A DNA stretch of 64,000 nt, taken from NCBI GenBank assembly GCA_015060865.1, contig SUXS01000006.1:1-64000 (forward strand). Reading direction: 5' to 3'. A program made the position numbers and the translations under genes. Position 1 is the first letter of the stretch, and every line of letters starts with the position of its first letter. The stretch comes from Bacteroidales bacterium. GTDB lineage: Bacteria; Bacteroidota; Bacteroidia; Bacteroidales; Bacteroidaceae. Under the pieces are notes generated by a model, which was not told the origin of the DNA, did not search any database, and saw only the letters and a program-made list of their open reading frames with translations. Positions 27,226-35,979 of this stretch are shown in pieces.

Positions 27226-27438
27226 TTATATTTTCACACCAACCTCAGCCCAATAATCTTTCCACTTTAGGTAATCTTCATAGGTAACAGTATACGAAAC
27301 CAATACATCCTTCAGTTTGTTTTCGTCGCCGCCAAGCATCATAGTAAATTCAATGGCTGAGCCCACTCTGTTCTTTATCTCCATCTCGGGAGATATGGTA
27401 AACTCTGAGTGCATCAATTCTGTTAGTTCGTCTTTCAT
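27226..27438 (-). CDS. Small hypothetical protein
   Basis: 70 residues from MKDELTELMHSEF; the frame is open 13 codons further but this ATG fits the coding-like part. It contains MEIKNRVGSAIEFTMMLGGDENKLKDVLVSYTVTYEDYLKWKDYW. I do not recognise it. It precedes the interrupted gene at 27021-27206 on the same strand, and the two were probably one small operon. Confidence 0.5.
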   Translation of the reverse strand: MKDELTELMHSEFTISPEMEIKNRVGSAIEFTMMLGGDENKLKDVLVSYTVTYEDYLKWKDYWAEVGVKI

Positions 27439-27539
27439 AGTGCGTGTGTTATTAAATGTTGAATATAATGCAACCACCCCAATGATTTGCTCGAACCGAT
27501 GACGGCGCTACTCTCTCAAAGGGATGGTTGCTATGTTTA

Positions 27540-27752
27540 TTATCCTTTATATATCAGTGCATCGCACTCAATGCATTGCCACGCAGGGTCGTGGTCAGTA
27601 ATGCAGCATCCGCCAAAGACTACTTTGTTTTCGAAGCGCTTCTCATAGGCTTCGTAGGTGGGTTCTCCGTAGACGATTGTCCATACTTCGCCTCCACAGA
27701 TGGGGCATCGCTCGGGGCGTTGCTTGAGGGTAAGGGTGTTTTGTGTGTCCAT
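27540..27752 (-). CDS. Small zinc-ribbon-like protein
   Basis: 70 residues with two cysteine pairs, ERCPICGGE and WQCIECDAL, plus a CC pair in FGGCCITDHD. The spacing suggests a zinc ribbon. Proteins of this type are usually small DNA- or protein-binding factors; no partner is evident. It stands alone between unknown genes. Confidence 0.6.
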   Translation of the reverse strand: MDTQNTLTLKQRPERCPICGGEVWTIVYGEPTYEAYEKRFENKVVFGGCCITDHDPAWQCIECDALIYKG

Positions 27753-27815
27753 ATTGGAGTCTATTAGGTTTTACTTATTTAAGAATAGGCCTATTCTTGT
27801 TTTCTCAAATATTAT

Positions 27816-28709
27816 TCAAATACTCACAGGATAACCTTTTTTGGTAAACTTCTTCACAGGACTAAAATGAATCTCGTCACATATCACTTCAACTCCATTC
27901 GCTTCGAGTTTAAGGTGCTCTTCATTGACAAGATAGATTCTAAACCAATCCAAGAAGCAAGAGCCATCATCAAGATTCATTTTTAATACATGCGGCTTCT
28001 TGCAAATTATTGGTAATACAGCACCTTGGAGCATATATTTTAATCTAAATTCACTCTTTTCATAATCACAACAGAAACCTAAATTACAGGTATCACCGTA
28101 ATAATCTTCTGAGTATACACATTCTGGATTGTCAAGATATGAATCATCCCAATACTCCTTAAAATAGTTTATTAGGTGTTCGAAACCGATTATCTTATCC
28201 GCAGCAGCCTTTTCAATATTTATATAACTTTGTTGTCTCTGTTGTTCTATGAGTATCTGATTGGCCGCAATATATTTCTCCCATAAGCAATCAAGTTTGC
28301 TGGTTTCTTTTCTTGTTAGCATTCTACCCGAATGTCCACCTGTCCAGTCAAAAGTGGGTATTTCTCTTTGCAACTCCTCCGTAGTTATGATAGAGTGTCG
28401 TTCAGAGTCTAGTATATGCTGTATAGATAGGTCACAATAGAATACTGTTCGCCCTTTACCCGACCAGTCTGAACCCCTTTTAGGGTAGGAGGCAAAAGAA
28501 CCCTTCATTACAATTCCTGTATTTCCATTTCCTACTCGAACCATATAGCATCGGTCTCCCCAGTTCGCTTTTTTGTAATCCCATACACTCCAGCTCAAAT
28601 CCTCGAATTGAAAATGATTAACGACTCGAGCCCATTGGTCTACATTAATGTTAGAAACCTCTGGATTCCACATTAAAACAAATGCTCTTTTCTTGTTCGT
28701 CCTGCTCAT
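27816..28709 (-). CDS. EVE/PUA-like domain protein
   Basis: 297 residues. The N-terminus AFVLMWNPEVSNINVDQW, then WGDRCYMVRVGNGNTGIVMKGSF, has the W-rich and GD..y pattern of EVE/PUA-like domains that bind modified bases. The middle (about 120-180) is helical; the C-terminus has several cysteines (DTCNLGFCCDYEKSEF) and is not recognised. EVE domains are found in modification-dependent restriction enzymes and RNA-modification readers. No nuclease motif is visible, so it may be a sensor only. It is AT-rich like the accessory genes around it. Confidence 0.6.
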   Translation of the reverse strand: MSRTNKKRAFVLMWNPEVSNINVDQWARVVNHFQFEDLSWSVWDYKKANWGDRCYMVRVGNGNTGIVMKGSFASYPKRGSDWSGKGRTVFYCDLSIQHILDSERHSIITTEELQREIPTFDWTGGHSGRMLTRKETSKLDCLWEKYIAANQILIEQQRQQSYINIEKAAADKIIGFEHLINYFKEYWDDSYLDNPECVYSEDYYGDTCNLGFCCDYEKSEFRLKYMLQGAVLPIICKKPHVLKMNLDDGSCFLDWFRIYLVNEEHLKLEANGVEVICDEIHFSPVKKFTKKGYPVSI

Positions 28710-28819
28710 ATGCCTTTTGTCTATTTGGTTGTTTTCGATGCAAAGATAGCACCCTCTTGTCCCAAAACTCGGTACAGGTTGGAGAAATTTTCTATTTCTT
28801 GTAACTTTTTCCTTATTTC

Positions 28820-28850
28820 TTTGCGGATACTATATTTTACTTTACCTTTG
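28820..28850 (+). promoter_or_regulatory. Consensus promoter of an orphan small RNA
   Basis: TTTG (28820-28823), 19 bases, then TACCTTTG (28843-28850): a perfect Bacteroidales promoter. No plus-strand gene follows before a terminator at 28952-28981. Confidence 0.75.
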
Positions 28851-28856
28851 CAATGT

Positions 28857-28985
28857 CTTTAGGGAACGTTGGCACAGAAATGTGAGAGATAACTTCGGGC
28901 ACATCCGATTAAGTTCGTGAAACTGAGCACTACGGTGACCGCAGTTTGAGTGGGGAGTCAGCTCCCCATTATTTATTTTTATATC
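28857..28985 (+). ncRNA. Candidate small RNA
   Basis: About 125 bases lie between a consensus promoter and a terminator hairpin (GGGGAG / CTCCCC at 28952-28967, then a T-rich run). The segment has no reading frame and contains a second possible hairpin around CTACGGTGACCGCAG. It matches no RNA family I recognise. The transcription start is placed about 7 bases after the -7 box by analogy. Confidence 0.6.
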
Positions 28986-29138
28986 TATGTGTCTTACCTC
29001 TTTTATATATAGAAGTTCACTCTTAAGGCGTGGTTACTCGAAACAAACTGGTGAATGCTATTCGATCTATATTGTAAATGCGGCAAGCTCTGCAAAGAAC
29101 CTGCCGCACCGTTTTATCTAATCTTCGATATTCAGCCT

Positions 29139-30233
29139 TTAGTTCTTATCCAAGTATAGATGGAGTGACACTTTTAACTCCTCGGCATACTTGTATATGT
29201 CGTCTATTGTCTCTACGGAGTACTTATGCTCCTTCCATTCAGAATCGAATACTCCAAGGTATTTATTACTCTTGTTGAAATACAATCGTGCAACAATGCG
29301 CTTTGACCTGTCATCAAGGATTATGCAGAAATAACTCATATAGTCTCTGTATGACAAACGACTGGGGTCTACATCATCCCTAAGAATGGACTTGATAGCA
29401 AAGAAACCCTCTAACTCCTCGGTGGTGGTGACTACTTGCGGTTGCTTCTCCTCTTCCTCGATTGGGGCGGTTTGCGCTACCTCAGCAGTTGGTTCTTCCT
29501 TCTTCTCCTGTTCGGGATGCTCCAACTTGATTGCATTCTCCAATCGGTCAGAAATAATCTCGTTGATGTATGAGTTGATAGACTTCTTCACGAAAGCAGT
29601 GAACTGCTCCATGATCTTGTCACCTCGCATCACGCCATCGTAAACGTTCTTTGCCAGTAGTCTTACAAATTCAGGTGAGGGGTTAGCGAATTCCTTTGCG
29701 ATTACCTGTTTCAGCTCGTTGGTGTATTTCAATTCACTTGCCGAACTAAGGATATTCTCCAGACTATAGTAAGACTTGTGAAACTTCTTCAACTCCTCAA
29801 TCTCTGCATCAGAGATGTCTGTCATGTCCACCTCCAAGAATGGTTTGGTATCCATGATGTTCTTTTCTACCAAGTCAGTATAGAAGCGGTACTTGATACC
29901 ATTGGTAAGTAATCCGAACTTTGCCTTTGATACGTTGAAGTAGCGCATCAACTGATTGTCGTGCAGGTTCAAGTTCTCCTTCCAGTGCTTACATTCTATC
30001 AAGAGTATAGGCTGACCATCCTTTAATATGGCATAGTCAATCTTCTCTCCCTTCTTCATGCCTATATCACATACCATTTCAGGCACTACCTCTAATGGGT
30101 CGAATACGTCATATCCGAGAGCGTTGATGAATGGCATGATGAAAGCGTTCTTTGTGGCTTCCTCTGTCTGTAGGCTATCTTTGAGCTTCATGATGCGCTC
30201 AGATAGATGTTTGATGCTGTCTTTGAAATCCAT
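29139..30233 (-). CDS. HsdR N-terminal-like PD-(D/E)XK nuclease domain protein
   Basis: 364 residues. The N-terminal 150 residues match the type I restriction enzyme HsdR_N domain (FIMPFINALGYDVFDPLEV, KIDYAILKDGQPILLIECKHW with D65 and E-x-K at about 79-81), but no helicase follows. A Glu/Pro-rich linker (about 240-275) leads to a small C-terminal domain (RIVARLYFNKSNKYLGVFD). Similar stand-alone proteins are widespread in Bacteroidales chromosomes and their job is unclear. No HsdM or HsdS is next to it. Confidence 0.85.
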   Translation of the reverse strand: MDFKDSIKHLSERIMKLKDSLQTEEATKNAFIMPFINALGYDVFDPLEVVPEMVCDIGMKKGEKIDYAILKDGQPILLIECKHWKENLNLHDNQLMRYFNVSKAKFGLLTNGIKYRFYTDLVEKNIMDTKPFLEVDMTDISDAEIEELKKFHKSYYSLENILSSASELKYTNELKQVIAKEFANPSPEFVRLLAKNVYDGVMRGDKIMEQFTAFVKKSINSYINEIISDRLENAIKLEHPEQEKKEEPTAEVAQTAPIEEEEKQPQVVTTTEELEGFFAIKSILRDDVDPSRLSYRDYMSYFCIILDDRSKRIVARLYFNKSNKYLGVFDSEWKEHKYSVETIDDIYKYAEELKVSLHLYLDKN

Positions 30234-30705
30234 AGCGTTTTTATTTTGGTTGCATAATGATTGTTGTCACTTTGCATCCAACTATCAATCGCGCTATGAC
30301 GCAAAAAAGACGTGATGCACCTTATTTGCGTCCAGCTGAGAGGCAGCCTCGGAATGGAAACCCCTGACCGTTTCTATAATAATGCACCACGTCAAACGTG
30401 TATGCATTGCTACAAGAAACGATCAGAGTTGTTCGCACCGAACACCTCTATTACGTATTATTTCAGAACGTTGTTATTTCCAATAAGTTTCCGAGGCTTT
30501 TGGCTGAACGCGAAATAATAGCGAATGCTTAAATTTTCCAATATGTCTTGTTGCCTCCTTTCGCCAATCTTTGGAAAGGGTGAAGGGGACAACGATGCGA
30601 AGGTACTACATTTTTCTGAGATTCGCGGTATGTATGCCGATTTTTCTCTTGGCAAGGCTTGTGGTTATAAAGTATTACCTATGTTTGCATAAATAACCTA
30701 CTATC
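30234..30705. other. 472-base intergenic region
   Basis: No gene is supported. It holds a minus-strand promoter-like TACCTTCG at 30598-30605 (one mismatch from consensus), which would give the HsdR_N-like gene a leader of about 350 bases, and the plus-strand promoter TATGTTTG at 30680-30687 for the DUF2442 gene. A hairpin (CCTTT...CCAA/TTGG...AAAGG) lies at 30557-30579. Confidence 0.4.
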
Positions 30706-31113
30706 ATGGAAAAGTACAATATTGAAAAGGTTTGGATTACCGATGATGCGGTGTGGATACGCACTGCAGACGGCAAGGAGGCTTCGGAGAAGTTTGCCGA
30801 CTATCAGCGCTTGCGCTTTGCCACTCCTGAGCAGCGTGCACGATACACCTATGACGAGTATGGTATCCGTTGGAATAAGGTGGATGAAGACCTTAGCTTT
30901 CACGCTTTCTTCCGTGAACGGAAAGCCAATCCGCTCTACGACCTCTTCATTGCGCATCCCGAACTGAATGCCTCGGCCATTGCTCGCCGTTTGGGCATGT
31001 CGCAAAGTCTGTTTGCACAGTACATCAGTGGCAGCAAGCGCCCATCACCCATGCGCTATGAAGAGATATTGCAAACCATCCGCGCCATCGGTCAGGAGCT
31101 GATGGCTGTATGA
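30706..31113 (+). CDS. DUF2442 protein fused to an HTH domain
   Basis: 135 residues. The first 75 match DUF2442 (VWITDDAVWIRTADGKEASEKF, RLRFATPEQRARY, IRWNKVDEDLSFHAFF). The C-terminal half is an XRE-like helix-turn-helix (NASAIARRLGMSQSLFAQYISGSKRPS). DUF2442 proteins with HTH are usually antitoxins or regulators paired with a DUF4160 partner; none is seen nearby, so this is an orphan. Promoter TATGTTTG (30680-30687) gives an ATG about 20 bases downstream. Confidence 0.8.
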   Translation: MEKYNIEKVWITDDAVWIRTADGKEASEKFADYQRLRFATPEQRARYTYDEYGIRWNKVDEDLSFHAFFRERKANPLYDLFIAHPELNASAIARRLGMSQSLFAQYISGSKRPSPMRYEEILQTIRAIGQELMAV

Positions 31114-31150
31114 TGGAAGAGCGTTTACAGGTTTGGCATATCCCAACTTA

Positions 31151-31181
31151 AATCCCTACCCTCAATGCGAGAGTAGGGATT
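31151..31181 (+). terminator. Terminator of the DUF2442 gene
   Basis: Nine-base perfect stem AATCCCTAC / GTAGGGATT, 13-base loop, followed by ATTGTTTAT. Confidence 0.75.
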
Positions 31182-31197
31182 ATTGTTTATGAAACAC

Positions 31198-31260
31198 GCA
31201 TATTTACGCAAAAGTTTACGCAAATGTTGCACTTGTAACTCTTGTGTAAATCAGTGCGTA
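31198..31260. repeat. TTTGCGTAAA-type repeat, left inverted copy
   Basis: On the minus strand it reads GAGTTAC, TGCAAC, ATTTGCGTAAA, TTTTGCGTAAA in order. The same blocks occur in the same order on the plus strand at 32754-32812, with a 12-base insertion. The pair flanks the HU gene and the 58-residue small gene. Confidence 0.5.
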
Positions 31261-31376
31261 ATGCACCAACTTGTGCAAATCTTTGTTTTACTACTGTTTT
31301 TTTTATGGGGTATGTTGAAAGTTGAGAGATGAAAACTCAAGAACTTTAAAAATCACAATTCACAATTAAGCGAAGC

Positions 31377-32039
31377 TCACAACTCCTCTCTCCCGAAGTT
31401 TCCCTTGGTAGGGCGGAAGCAGCCGCTGACGCGAGGCACGCGCTCCATCTCGCCGTGCGCCACATAGTCGTTGAGCTTCTGGTACGAGGTGCTGGTGGCA
31501 TAGTGGCTGATGCGGGCAAACTCGCGGACGCTGATGTCGTCGTGCGTCTCGAAGTATTCGTACAGCGCATCGGCCAGCTCGGGGGCCGCGAGAGGCTGGC
31601 GCACCTTACCCTCTACCTGAAACTTCACATCGGCCAGACGGTCGAGCAGGTGCTTGTCGGCACGGAAGCGGATGCCACTAATCTTTACGTCCTTGCCCGT
31701 GGGAGGTGTGGGTCCCGTGTGGTTGCTCAGCTCCATGGTGAGCGAGCCCAAGCCGTCGAGCTGCACGCGGTAGCCGTGGCTCAGGGCATCGATAATCTGT
31801 GTTCGCAACACGTCCCATACGAGCTTCACGTCCGATGGGGTGGCTGTGGTGGCATTGTTGGCGCTGATGGCCATCTGCTCAATGTCAACTTTCTGCGGGA
31901 AGGCTACCGACACGCCCGTGCACCACGACTCCTCCCCATTGGGACCCGATACTTTATGACGCCGACTCAGTGAACAACGTACTACGGGAGTATAGCCATC
32001 GCGATAATGCTGCACATGCTTTGATTTCTTTACTTTCAT
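31377..32039 (-). CDS. HU-family DNA-binding protein
   Basis: 220 residues. The middle (about 50-120) fits the HU-like fold of the Bacteroidetes family: VKLVWDVLRTQIIDALSHGYRVQLDGLGSLTMEL, then IRFRADKHLLDRL. The N-terminal 45 residues are an extension with basic residues. The C-terminal 65 residues (ISVREFARISHYATSTSYQKLNDYVAHGEMERV) look like a winged-helix DNA-binding unit. These proteins are nucleoid-type DNA binders found in several copies per genome, often near surface-polysaccharide or mobile loci. GC content is core-like, unlike the AT-rich genes to its left. Confidence 0.8.
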   Translation of the reverse strand: MKVKKSKHVQHYRDGYTPVVRCSLSRRHKVSGPNGEESWCTGVSVAFPQKVDIEQMAISANNATTATPSDVKLVWDVLRTQIIDALSHGYRVQLDGLGSLTMELSNHTGPTPPTGKDVKISGIRFRADKHLLDRLADVKFQVEGKVRQPLAAPELADALYEYFETHDDISVREFARISHYATSTSYQKLNDYVAHGEMERVPRVSGCFRPTKGNFGREEL

Positions 32040-32110
32040 GGTGGTATTTTTTAGGTTTTGAGTTTATCAGTTTTTGAGTTTATAAATGTTACATTTATGA
32101 CCACTTGCTT

Positions 32111-32149
32111 GCTCGGCATTGATTAAGCAAGCTGATCATTGCTCTCGCT
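32111..32149 (+). repeat. 39-base direct repeat, copy 1
   Basis: Begins GCTCGGCATTGATTAAGCAA and matches 32498-32536 in 35 of 39 positions. It also holds TTAAGCAAGCT, seen only in these two copies. It brackets the 22-base tandem array. Confidence 0.6.
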
Positions 32150-32195
32150 ACGCTGCGCGGTTGTAGGCTCTTGAATTTCTCCTTGTCCTACGTAT

Positions 32196-32283
32196 TTTCT
32201 ATCTGCAGCCGGAAGGATTTCTACTTGCAGGCAGAATAGTTTCTATTTGCAGTTAGAAACATTTCTACTTGCAAGTAGAAACA
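32196..32283. repeat. Four tandem 22-base palindromic repeats
   Basis: Four head-to-tail units of exactly 22 bases (32196, 32218, 32240, 32262). The last unit starts with the perfect palindrome TTTCTACTTGCAAGTAGAAA; the others are degenerate versions of it with the centre TTGCA or CTGCA. There are no unique spacers, so it is not a CRISPR. The arms can form cruciforms or RNA hairpins. Confidence 0.8.
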
Positions 32284-32497
32284 TTTTTCTCTTTGCCCAA
32301 CAAAGATAATCTATTGTTCCGATTTTTGCAAACGAACCTCCCATTTTATTTGCAAGTGCACTGGCATTCAGGGTATTAACATTTGGATTTTGAAGTTGTA
32401 TCTTTGCGATAGAAATAAGGTTTAACAACCTTTCAAGTTCTTCTTCGAAGATCTTGGAATATCGTCCCGATATTCTTTCTACCGCGACATCGCTCAC

Positions 32498-32536
32498 GCT
32501 CGGCATAGATTAAGCAAGCTTATCTCTGCTCTCGCT
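32498..32536 (+). repeat. 39-base direct repeat, copy 2
   Basis: Begins GCTCGGCATAGATTAAGCAA; partner of 32111-32149 (35/39 identical). Confidence 0.6.
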
Positions 32537-32614
32537 CAACCGCGATGTTGTCAACAGGAATTGAGGGAGAGTGCCTTTTAGAATGTATTTACTAACCTTT
32601 AAACAATATTTATT

Positions 32615-32791
32615 ATGGAAAACAACTTAACAACTCAAGACCGACACGGTGTCATCCCCACAGAATGTAGTGACGAGGAAGCGTGTGAGCCGAAAAAACA
32701 GACTTGCAGCATAGATTTGCGCAAGTTGGAACGCTATGCACTGAGAATCATCAGAGTTACGCTTGCAACTTTTGCGGAAACATTTGCGTAA
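32615..32791 (+). CDS. Small protein of 58 residues
   Basis: ATG GAA AAC start after an AT-rich leader (AATATTTATT), a usual Bacteroidales context without Shine-Dalgarno. The product has an acidic, Cys-containing first half (PTECSDEEACEPKKQTC) and an amphipathic basic helix (IDLRKLERYALRIIRVTLATF). The end of the gene lies within the TTTGCGTAAA repeats. Coding bias is plausible but the size makes this a moderate call. HU-type genes in this order often have a small gene nearby. Confidence 0.45.
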   Translation: MENNLTTQDRHGVIPTECSDEEACEPKKQTCSIDLRKLERYALRIIRVTLATFAETFA

Positions 32792-32812
32792 ATTTTGCGT
32801 AAACACTTGCGT
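32754..32812. repeat. TTTGCGTAAA-type repeat, right inverted copy
   Basis: Four units with period about 12 (TTTTGCGGAAAC, ATTTGCGTAAA, TTTTGCGTAAAC, ACTTGCGTAATG). Inverted relative to 31198-31260. The unit resembles an iteron or end-binding site of a small element, with no transposase in between. Confidence 0.5.
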
Positions 32813-32848
32813 AATGCTACCGAGGAAAGAAGAGGACTAAACAGGTGC

Positions 32849-33574
32849 TTAGGCACCGAAACGTGCACTCAGCTCTTCCCACGAATCGCAGAGGGCCTGC
32901 ATGGAGGGGAGCAGGAGGTCGGCACCCTCATCGGTGAGGGCGTTGTCGGGCAGGGGACCTGTATTGACGGCGATGGTGAAGATGCCGGCGGCCTTGGCGG
33001 CACGCACACCAAGAGGGGCATTCTCTACCACGACACACTCCTCGGCACGGAGGCCACCCTTCTGCAAGCCCATGAGATAGGGCTCGGGGTCGGGCTTGCC
33101 GCGCTTGACATCGAAGGCGGTGACCATCAGCTCACGGCAGAAGACACCGGGGAAGTGGTGATTGAGGCGGTCGAGCAGGGAGGCCTGTCCCGAGCCGGTG
33201 ACGATGAGTATCTTGAGTCCCTGCGCCTGAAGCTTGCGCAATAGCTCCAGCGCTCCAGGCATAGGCTCGGCAGGGGGATACTCGTTGAAGAACTGCGACT
33301 TGACGCGGTAGATTTCCTGTATGCGCTCTTCGCTCTCCTCTACCCCACGCTGGCGGCGGCTCACGATATTGATGGTAGAGGCTCCCGTGCGTCCCTCATG
33401 CATGTAGGCCTCCTGCTCGGGGAGGTCGTAGCCGAAGTGGGCCATGGCACGGTGCCAGGCCTTGGCATGCGAGGGCATGGAGTTGTAGAGCACGCCGTCC
33501 ATGTCGAAGAGAACGGCACGAAGGCGCTGGGGGAACCCTTGCGCCTTCGTGGTATCTGTTAGTGATTGTTGCAT
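32849..33574 (-). CDS. HAD-family sugar phosphatase / beta-phosphoglucomutase-like
   Basis: 241 residues with HAD motif I VLFDMDGVLYNSM (D nucleophile and D+2), motif II LIVTGSG, and motifs III-IV KRGKPDPEPYL and CVVVENAPLGVRAAKAAG. The cap insert after motif I is of the beta-PGM type (MPSHAKAWHRAMAHFGYDL). It likely acts on a sugar phosphate. It is the last gene of the lysS-gpsA-pgi unit, starting 41 bases after pgi. Confidence 0.85.
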   Translation of the reverse strand: MQQSLTDTTKAQGFPQRLRAVLFDMDGVLYNSMPSHAKAWHRAMAHFGYDLPEQEAYMHEGRTGASTINIVSRRQRGVEESEERIQEIYRVKSQFFNEYPPAEPMPGALELLRKLQAQGLKILIVTGSGQASLLDRLNHHFPGVFCRELMVTAFDVKRGKPDPEPYLMGLQKGGLRAEECVVVENAPLGVRAAKAAGIFTIAVNTGPLPDNALTDEGADLLLPSMQALCDSWEELSARFGA

Positions 33575-33615
33575 GTAGTCTAGATATTCTAGGGAAATCC
33601 AGGTACACTGGGATG

Positions 33616-34959
33616 TTATCCCAAGCGTGCCTGAATAGCTTTTGACTCCTCTTCGTAGCCGGGCTTGCCAAGGAGGGCAAACATATTGCGCTTGTAGTCC
33701 TCTACGCCGGGCTGGTTGAAGGGGTTCACGCCAAGTACATAGCCGCTGATGCCGCAGCCCTTCTCGAAGAAGTAGAGCAGCTGACCGATGTAGTACTCGT
33801 CGAGCTTGGGCATCACGATGCGGAGGTTGGGCACACCGCCATCGACGTGTGCGAGGAGTGTACCGAGCTCGGCCATCTTGTTCACCTCATCCACGTGCTT
33901 GCCTGCGAGGAAGTTGAGTCCGTCGAGATTCTTCTCATCAGTAGGCACGATAAGGCTGTGCTTGGTGTTCTCAACCGAGATGACGGTCTCGAAGATGGTG
34001 CGCTCGCCCTGCTGAATCCACTGACCCATAGAGTGGAGGTCGGTAGAGAAGTCGACCGATGCGGGGAAGATGCCCTTGCCATCCTTACCCTCAGACTCGC
34101 CATAGAGCTGCTTCCACCACTCTGACACGTAGTGCAGCTTGGGCTGGTAGTTGACGAGGATCTCAATCTTCTTGCCATCGGCATAGAGGGCGTTGCGGGT
34201 AGCGGCGTAGAGGGCAGCGATATTCTCCTCGAAGGGTACCTCGGGAGCGGTAGCAGCCTCCATGTCGGCAGCACCCTTAACGAGCGCCTTGATGTCGTAT
34301 CCGGCAATGGCGATAGGCAACAGGCCTACGGGAGTGAGCACCGAGAAGCGGCCACCCACATTGTCGGGGATGATGAAGCTCTTGTAGCCTTCGTTGTCGG
34401 CTGTAGTGCGGGCAGCACCACGCTTGGCGTCGGTAACGGCTACGATGACCTTGCGGGCAACGTCGATGCCGCGCTGGTCTTCACACTGCTTCTTGAGCAG
34501 ACGGAAGGCGAGGGCAGTCTCGGTAGTGGTACCTGACTTGGAGATATTGATGACACCGAACTTCTTGTCCTTGAGGAACTCGGTGAGTTCAAAGAGGTAG
34601 TCCTCGCTGATATTGTGACCTGCGTAGATGATGGCAGGGCTGTCGCTCTTGAGGTAGCTGTGGAAGTTGTTGCTGAGTGCCTCGATTACGGCACGTGCGC
34701 CAAGGTAGCTGCCACCGATACCGGCTACTACGACTACGTCGCACAACTCGCGCAAGGTGTTTGCGGTCTCTTGAATGTCGTTCAAGTGCTCCTCGGTGAT
34801 GCTTGAGGGGAGGTGGAGCCAACCCAAAAAGTCGTTACCGAGACCTGTGCCCTTCTCGAGCATCTCCAATGCTTCCTGCACCTGGGGTGCGTATGCCTTT
34901 ACGGCACCTTCAGCGATAAAACCTGCGGTCTTATCAATGTTCAATGCAATATTTTTCAT
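33616..34959 (-). CDS. pgi: Glucose-6-phosphate isomerase
   Basis: 447 residues, the length of bacterial type I PGIs of this clade. Seen are [38 protein letters not shown] (phosphosugar-binding SIS), [14 protein letters not shown], and [31 protein letters not shown] with the catalytic region. The enzyme interconverts glucose-6-phosphate and fructose-6-phosphate in glycolysis. It follows gpsA by 21 bases on the minus strand. Confidence 0.97.
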   Translation of the reverse strand: MKNIALNIDKTAGFIAEGAVKAYAPQVQEALEMLEKGTGLGNDFLGWLHLPSSITEEHLNDIQETANTLRELCDVVVVAGIGGSYLGARAVIEALSNNFHSYLKSDSPAIIYAGHNISEDYLFELTEFLKDKKFGVINISKSGTTTETALAFRLLKKQCEDQRGIDVARKVIVAVTDAKRGAARTTADNEGYKSFIIPDNVGGRFSVLTPVGLLPIAIAGYDIKALVKGAADMEAATAPEVPFEENIAALYAATRNALYADGKKIEILVNYQPKLHYVSEWWKQLYGESEGKDGKGIFPASVDFSTDLHSMGQWIQQGERTIFETVISVENTKHSLIVPTDEKNLDGLNFLAGKHVDEVNKMAELGTLLAHVDGGVPNLRIVMPKLDEYYIGQLLYFFEKGCGISGYVLGVNPFNQPGVEDYKRNMFALLGKPGYEEESKAIQARLG

Positions 34960-34980
34960 CTTTCTTATCTAATTATATGA

Positions 34981-35979
34981 TTATCTGATAGAATCCGTGA
35001 GCAACTTAATCTCAATCACGGGCGAGATGCGCTCGTAGAGGATGTTGTACACGGCATCGAGGATGGGCATGTTGACGTGGTACTTGCGGTTGATCTCCTT
35101 GATACACTTGGTGCCGTAGTAGCCCTCGGCCACCATCTCCATCTCGAGCTGAGCGCTCTTCACGGAGTAGCCCTTGCCTATCATGGTGCCAAACACACGG
35201 TTGCGGCTAAAGTTCGAATAACCTGTCACCAGGAGGTCGCCCATATATACCGACTCGCTCACCACACGCTTGAGCGGATGCACGAAGTCGATGAAGCGCG
35301 ACATCTCCACTAGCGCATTGCTCATGAGCACTGCCTGGAAGTTGTCGCCATACTTCAGACCGCTGCAGATACCTGCCGCGATGGCATAAACGTTTTTCAG
35401 CACGGAGCTGTACTCGATGCCGGTGACGTCGTCGCTCACGGTGGTCTTCACGTAGTTGCTGTTGAGCTTCTGCGCAAAACTGAGTGCGTTGTTGCGGTCG
35501 CTACAGCCTACGGTGAGGTATGACAGGCGCTCGAGCGCGATTTCCTCAGCATGACACGGTCCGGCAATAACGGCGATGCTATCGTACGGCACGTGGAATT
35601 CCTTGTGAAAATAGTCTGACACAAGCATGTTCTCTTCGGGCACGATACCCTTGATGGCTGTCACCACAAACTTGTCGTGCAGCTTGGTCTTCACCTTCTT
35701 GAGGTGCGACTTGAGGTAGGGCGACGGAGTGACGAACACCAGCACATCGCTCTCCTTGATGACCTGGTTGATGTCTGAGGAGAAGTTGATGCGGTTTACG
35801 TCAAAATGTACCGACGACAGGTATCCGGGATTGCGGCCTGTGCGCTTGAAGTCCTCAATGCGGTCGTCACGGCGCATATACCAGTTGATGGAGTCCTCAT
35901 TGTTGAGAATCATCTTGGCAATGGCAGTTGCCCAACTGCCACCACCCATAATGGCTACTTTACCTTGGGGAAAACTCAT
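34981..35979 (-). CDS. gpsA: Glycerol-3-phosphate dehydrogenase [NAD(P)+]
   Basis: 332 residues with the dinucleotide fold KVAIMGGGSWATAIAKMIL at the N-terminus, VVTAIKGIVPEENMLVSDYF, AGPCHAEEIALERLSYLTVG, and LKNVYAIAAGICSGLKYGDNFQAVLMS with the catalytic Lys in the last block. It makes sn-glycerol-3-phosphate for phospholipids. Its ATG overlaps the lysS stop by one base (TAATG), so translation is coupled. Confidence 0.97.
   Translation of the reverse strand: MSFPQGKVAIMGGGSWATAIAKMILNNEDSINWYMRRDDRIEDFKRTGRNPGYLSSVHFDVNRINFSSDINQVIKESDVLVFVTPSPYLKSHLKKVKTKLHDKFVVTAIKGIVPEENMLVSDYFHKEFHVPYDSIAVIAGPCHAEEIALERLSYLTVGCSDRNNALSFAQKLNSNYVKTTVSDDVTGIEYSSVLKNVYAIAAGICSGLKYGDNFQAVLMSNALVEMSRFIDFVHPLKRVVSESVYMGDLLVTGYSNFSRNRVFGTMIGKGYSVKSAQLEMEMVAEGYYGTKCIKEINRKYHVNMPILDAVYNILYERISPVIEIKLLTDSIR

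Noticed and set aside
30312..30518. 68-codon plus-strand frame
   Set aside because: No promoter or conserved pattern; falls in a regulatory-looking gap.
32196..32283. CRISPR array
   Set aside because: The units abut without spacers, are palindromic and no cas gene is near.
32243..32506. 87-codon minus-strand frame
   Set aside because: Overlaps the 22-base palindrome array and a direct repeat; composition is that of intergenic DNA.
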